NCBI GenBank assembly: GCA_003427395.1
Contig: BFEA01000506.1
Span: 249,031 to 277,192, forward strand
DNA length: 28,162 bases
Direction of reading: 5' to 3'
DNA from: Chara braunii
Taxonomy: Eukaryota > Streptophyta > Charophyceae > Charales > Characeae
Below the pieces are notes generated by a model. That model ran no database searches. It saw nothing but the letters and a program-made list of their open reading frames with translations, and was not told the DNA's origin. Below are positions 25,877-28,162 of the stretch, one piece after another. Position 1 is the first letter of the stretch, and the number at the start of each line of letters is the position of its first letter. Both the position numbers and the translations under genes were made by a program.

Positions 25877-26803
25877 CACCCAAACTTACGGAATGTGCCT
25901 TACTTAGCCAGACATAAAGTCCGGTCACCCAAACTTATGGAATAAACCTAACTTAACCAAAGTATACACAAACATAGGGCACCACAACTTTTCTCTTCTT
26001 TGGGCATATGACTAGACCATTCCAGTGGCCCTGAACTGTTTAAATAGCCAAGTTATATGTACCTCTCTGAATTTAATATTCAAGGTGGACGTAAGAATGA
26101 GCCATTCATCTTAGAAACAATGCTCACTCAGCCCAAGTTACCTTCAGTTATATTTTACATTATACTCCCTTCAGGTTGTGATAGGCTATAGTCAGATCAC
26201 CTAAACTTATAGAAGAGTCTGATTAGCTCGTTCATAAATATAAATAATAATAAGATATAGCCAAATTATAACCCTGGGTTCCAACATGTGCGGGCTTTTG
26301 AGTCAGACCACCTGAACTTACAGAACAGTCTAACCCTCTGCCTGATTCGTTCCTCTCTTATCCAATCTATGCGTGGCATTGCGCTGTACCACCTGAACTT
26401 ATAGAACGGCCTACCCTTTGTCAGATTCATTTTCTCAAAATAAAGCAGGAAGGGGCTGAGTCACCTGAACTTATAGAACATCTCAGACCCCCTCTTTCAG
26501 AACCTAAGTAAAGAGAGGAAACCCAAAATAACCAAGGCAACCAAGGCACCTGAACTTACAGAACGCCCTTTGTCCCTGAAAAAGTCAATCAAAAGCGCCC
26601 CCCTTAAAGCAGAGCAACTGGACCACCTAAACTTATAGAACAGTCTGGTCCTCAAGGCAATTCCATAGCACTAGGTCTCCCAAAACTTATGGGGACTTCC
26701 TAGCCTCTAGAGCAGTCAGACCACCTAAACTTATAGAATGGTCTGGTGCTCCATACAATCCAAAATAGACAAAGCACCGGGTCTCCCCAAACTTATGGGG
26801 ACC
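25877..26803. repeat. Array of hairpins with a conserved CACCTRAACTTATAGAAC loop
   Basis: An 18-base core, CACCTRAACTTATAGAAC or close variants, occurs nine times, starting at 25877, 25926, 26198, 26309, 26390, 26462, 26547, 26624 and 26722. Two shorter forms (AAACTTAT between C-runs and G-runs) lie at 26675-26696 and 26779-26803. The flanks differ from copy to copy yet can pair across the core: CAGACCA/TGGTCTG at 26717-26745, GGGGCTGAG/CTCAGaCCCC at 26452-26491, TCAGA/TCTGA at 26192-26222, AGAC/GTCT at 26305-26331, CAAGG/CCTTtG at 26542-26572, CCCC/GGGG at 26785-26800. One copy (26390) pairs poorly. No coding sense. Function unknown. Confidence 0.88.
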
Positions 26804-26809
26804 TCCCAG

Positions 26810-27480
26810 CCTTAATGACCCAGTCAAACTTCCAAGCAATACTACCTTTCTTCCAGCCTTCCCCCCAATTGCAATTCCCATTTGTTCACAATCTGCGTTC
26901 GGGCAATCAACAAAACTGAAACTGAGATTACGCATGCATTCTTTTATTTAATTTGGCTTGTGTCCTGAAAGTCAAACCCAAAGTCAAAGTATAACTACAT
27001 GCAGAATACTCACTCAACTCATAGAAGTGATACAAATAGGGTATATAATTTAGGTTTATAGAGGGAGATAAATGGTTAGCTTTAAGTTCCCTGGCTCTAT
27101 AACTCCTCCTGAGTTCCGGCAGAGCTCCCGCAATCGGTGGGGTAACCTCCCATGTAGGCCTTGCTGCGGTCCTACGGGTTGCAATCCCGCCTGCCGCCTT
27201 CCCCTCAGATCGAGACTAGACTTAGAGTAAGAAAGGCAGAAGATAAGGGGTTCCAGACGCTCGAGATGCAAGAGGGGAAAAACTCAGCTCTCAGGAGAGG
27301 GTCTTGATAGCTTCAATCGCCTGAGGGCCCCGCAATGATGGTCAATAAACGTGTGCAGCAAGCTTGATCAATCTAAAGTCAAACTGTGAACAGATACCAG
27401 CAATGATACCCATGTGCTCACGTGAAATGATGTGGTCAATCGTTTAGGAGGGTCGGGTCCATGTTTCTAACCGTTTACCA
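26810..27480. other. No gene recognised
   Basis: Pyrimidine-rich DNA near 26840-26880, then AT-rich and mixed sequence. 'TTCCGGCAGAGCTCCCGC' at 27116-27133 faintly resembles the 'TTCGGCAGCGCTTCCCG' phrase of the 122-bp units, suggesting both come from the same kind of parent sequence. Minus-strand frames here are composition-driven. Confidence 0.45.
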
Positions 27481-27543
27481 ACATGAGGCCTACATGTTTT
27501 CAACATGTGATCAACGTTGGTCCAACATGTTTCCAACATGTTT
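27478..27543. repeat. CAACATGTTT short repeats
   Basis: Variants of the near-palindromic decamer CAACATGTTT occur four or five times within about 65 bases (ACCAACATGAGG, CTACATGTTTTC, CAACATGTGATC, CCAACATGTTTCC, CAACATGTTTG). Spacing is about 10-16 bases. They may be remnants of a short-period minisatellite. Confidence 0.75.
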
Positions 27544-27582
27544 GTATTGAAAAATTTTTGGTCTTAAGTTCCCAGCATTGTA

Positions 27583-27652
27583 GTTCACTACTGCGTGGAA
27601 ATGGCGGCGCTAATGACCTATTTTCACCTTTTTGTAGCCCGCAGTAGTGAAC
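27583..27652. repeat. Perfect 13-base inverted repeat, 44-base loop
   Basis: GTTCACTACTGCG at 27583-27595 is the exact reverse complement of CGCAGTAGTGAAC at 27640-27652. The loop contains a GGCGGCGC patch and a TTTTCACC patch. It could be a hairpin, or the terminal inverted repeats of a very small (70-base) element; flanking duplications are not obvious. Confidence 0.9.
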
Positions 27653-27743
27653 CGTGATGTTTTCACGGACACATTGATGTTGTGGAGGCGCGGGGTTGAG
27701 AACATGGATTGGCGAGATATATAACGAGACCGTGGGATTAGTA

Positions 27744-27765
27744 GAAAAAAAAAAAAAAAAAAAAA
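27744..27765. repeat. Poly-A tract
   Basis: A run of 22 A bases, followed at 27805-27826 by a second A-rich patch with T interruptions. No retroposon head was recognised to the left, so a SINE or processed-gene tail cannot be claimed. Confidence 0.9.
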
Positions 27766-27839
27766 TCGAGCAAGAAAACAAGGGTGGAGACTTTGTTCAC
27801 AATTAAAAAAATAAAAATAAAAAAATACATTGGATAACA

Positions 27840-28162
27840 AACCGTCATAGAAGTACGGATAAACATGCGTTTCTCGCATTGTGCGCGGCGGGTCTGTTCT
27901 CCGAGCTGTCATTGCCGTCGTGTTTTTGCCAGTGCGGCCCGTCATTTGGATCCTTCGTTTGTCGCGTGCACAATTTTCCGGGGCGGTGCGATGCAAATTG
28001 AGCATGTTCCACACATAGTTTTATAACACGACGGTGTGACCCCTTTGGCCCCCCGAACGGCCGCCGGCCCCCTCCTCCCCCCCCCCCCCGCACATGGCGT
28101 AGACGTGCTTTTGGCAGCAGCTTCGGTCGGCACGCGGCGCGACCATTTGCCCAAGGTGGTCG
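27840..28162. other. GC-rich right end with poly-C tract
   Basis: CpG-rich DNA with a C run at 28077-28089 after 'CCCCCTCCTC'. The minus-strand frames through it give poly-Gly and Arg-rich residues, a composition effect. No gene is supported. The region is cut by the window end. Confidence 0.5.

Noticed and set aside
25877-26803. CRISPR-like array
   Set aside because: The repeated core is 18 bases with irregular spacing (49 to 272 bases), stems vary, the DNA is eukaryotic and there are no cas genes.
27845-28154. Gly-rich minus-strand ORFs at the right end
   Set aside because: The Gly run is the poly-C tract read backwards; the flanks show no domain.

Overview
This window reads as repeat-dense, non-coding-rich eukaryotic DNA. 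There are no bacterial operons, ribosome-binding sites or compact genes. Coding traces are almost all retrotransposon gag/pol in broken frames, separated by microsatellites, poly-A/T runs and minisatellites. The retroelement types, and a plant-type tRNA primer-binding site at 10332-10350, suggest a streptophyte (land plant or charophyte alga). Chara-like algal DNA is my best guess from memory, unverified. I found no convincing host gene and no tRNA or rRNA gene.

Layout. 1-398: a GATA/GA microsatellite and low-complexity DNA. 399-468: three nearly adjoining palindromes with related arms. About 486-3110, minus strand: a decayed Ty3/gypsy element (gypsy-1) with protease tail, reverse transcriptase, RNase H and integrase; its gag and protease start are missing. 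3115-5167: repeat A, an unclassified 2-kb sequence with a second direct copy (repeat B) at 21568-23555. 5168-8290: non-coding DNA holding a foldback of 'CCTGAAGTGGTGAA' modules (6352-6780). 8295-13018: minisatellites, a primer-binding site and a series of small ORFs that look by eye like diverged copies of one beta/alpha module. 13043-18720, plus strand: a second decayed Ty3/gypsy element (gypsy-2) with gag, zinc knuckle, protease, RT, RNase H, integrase and GPY-type C-terminus. 18721-21567: its probable 3' region, made of several two- or three-copy tandem repeats. 23556-24450: a GC-rich stretch with a TATA box. 24450-27430: AT-rich, possibly LTR-derived DNA with a 122-bp triplicate and about eleven hairpins sharing a conserved loop. 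27480-28162: short repeats, a perfect inverted repeat, poly-A and poly-C.

How the parts relate. Gypsy-2 is read left to right: primer-binding site, an unusually long leader carrying the extra small ORFs, gag, pol, then a repeat-rich 3' region. Extra ORFs before gag and tandem repeats after pol recall the plant Tat/Ogre lineage, but the RT sequence (a 'GWTN' segment where plant elements usually have 'FGLKNA') looks different. Both elements carry stops, frameshifts and lost catalytic or metal-binding residues, so neither should be autonomous. The observations I rate highest are the conserved-loop hairpin array (25877-26803) and the repeated small-ORF family (8295-13018).
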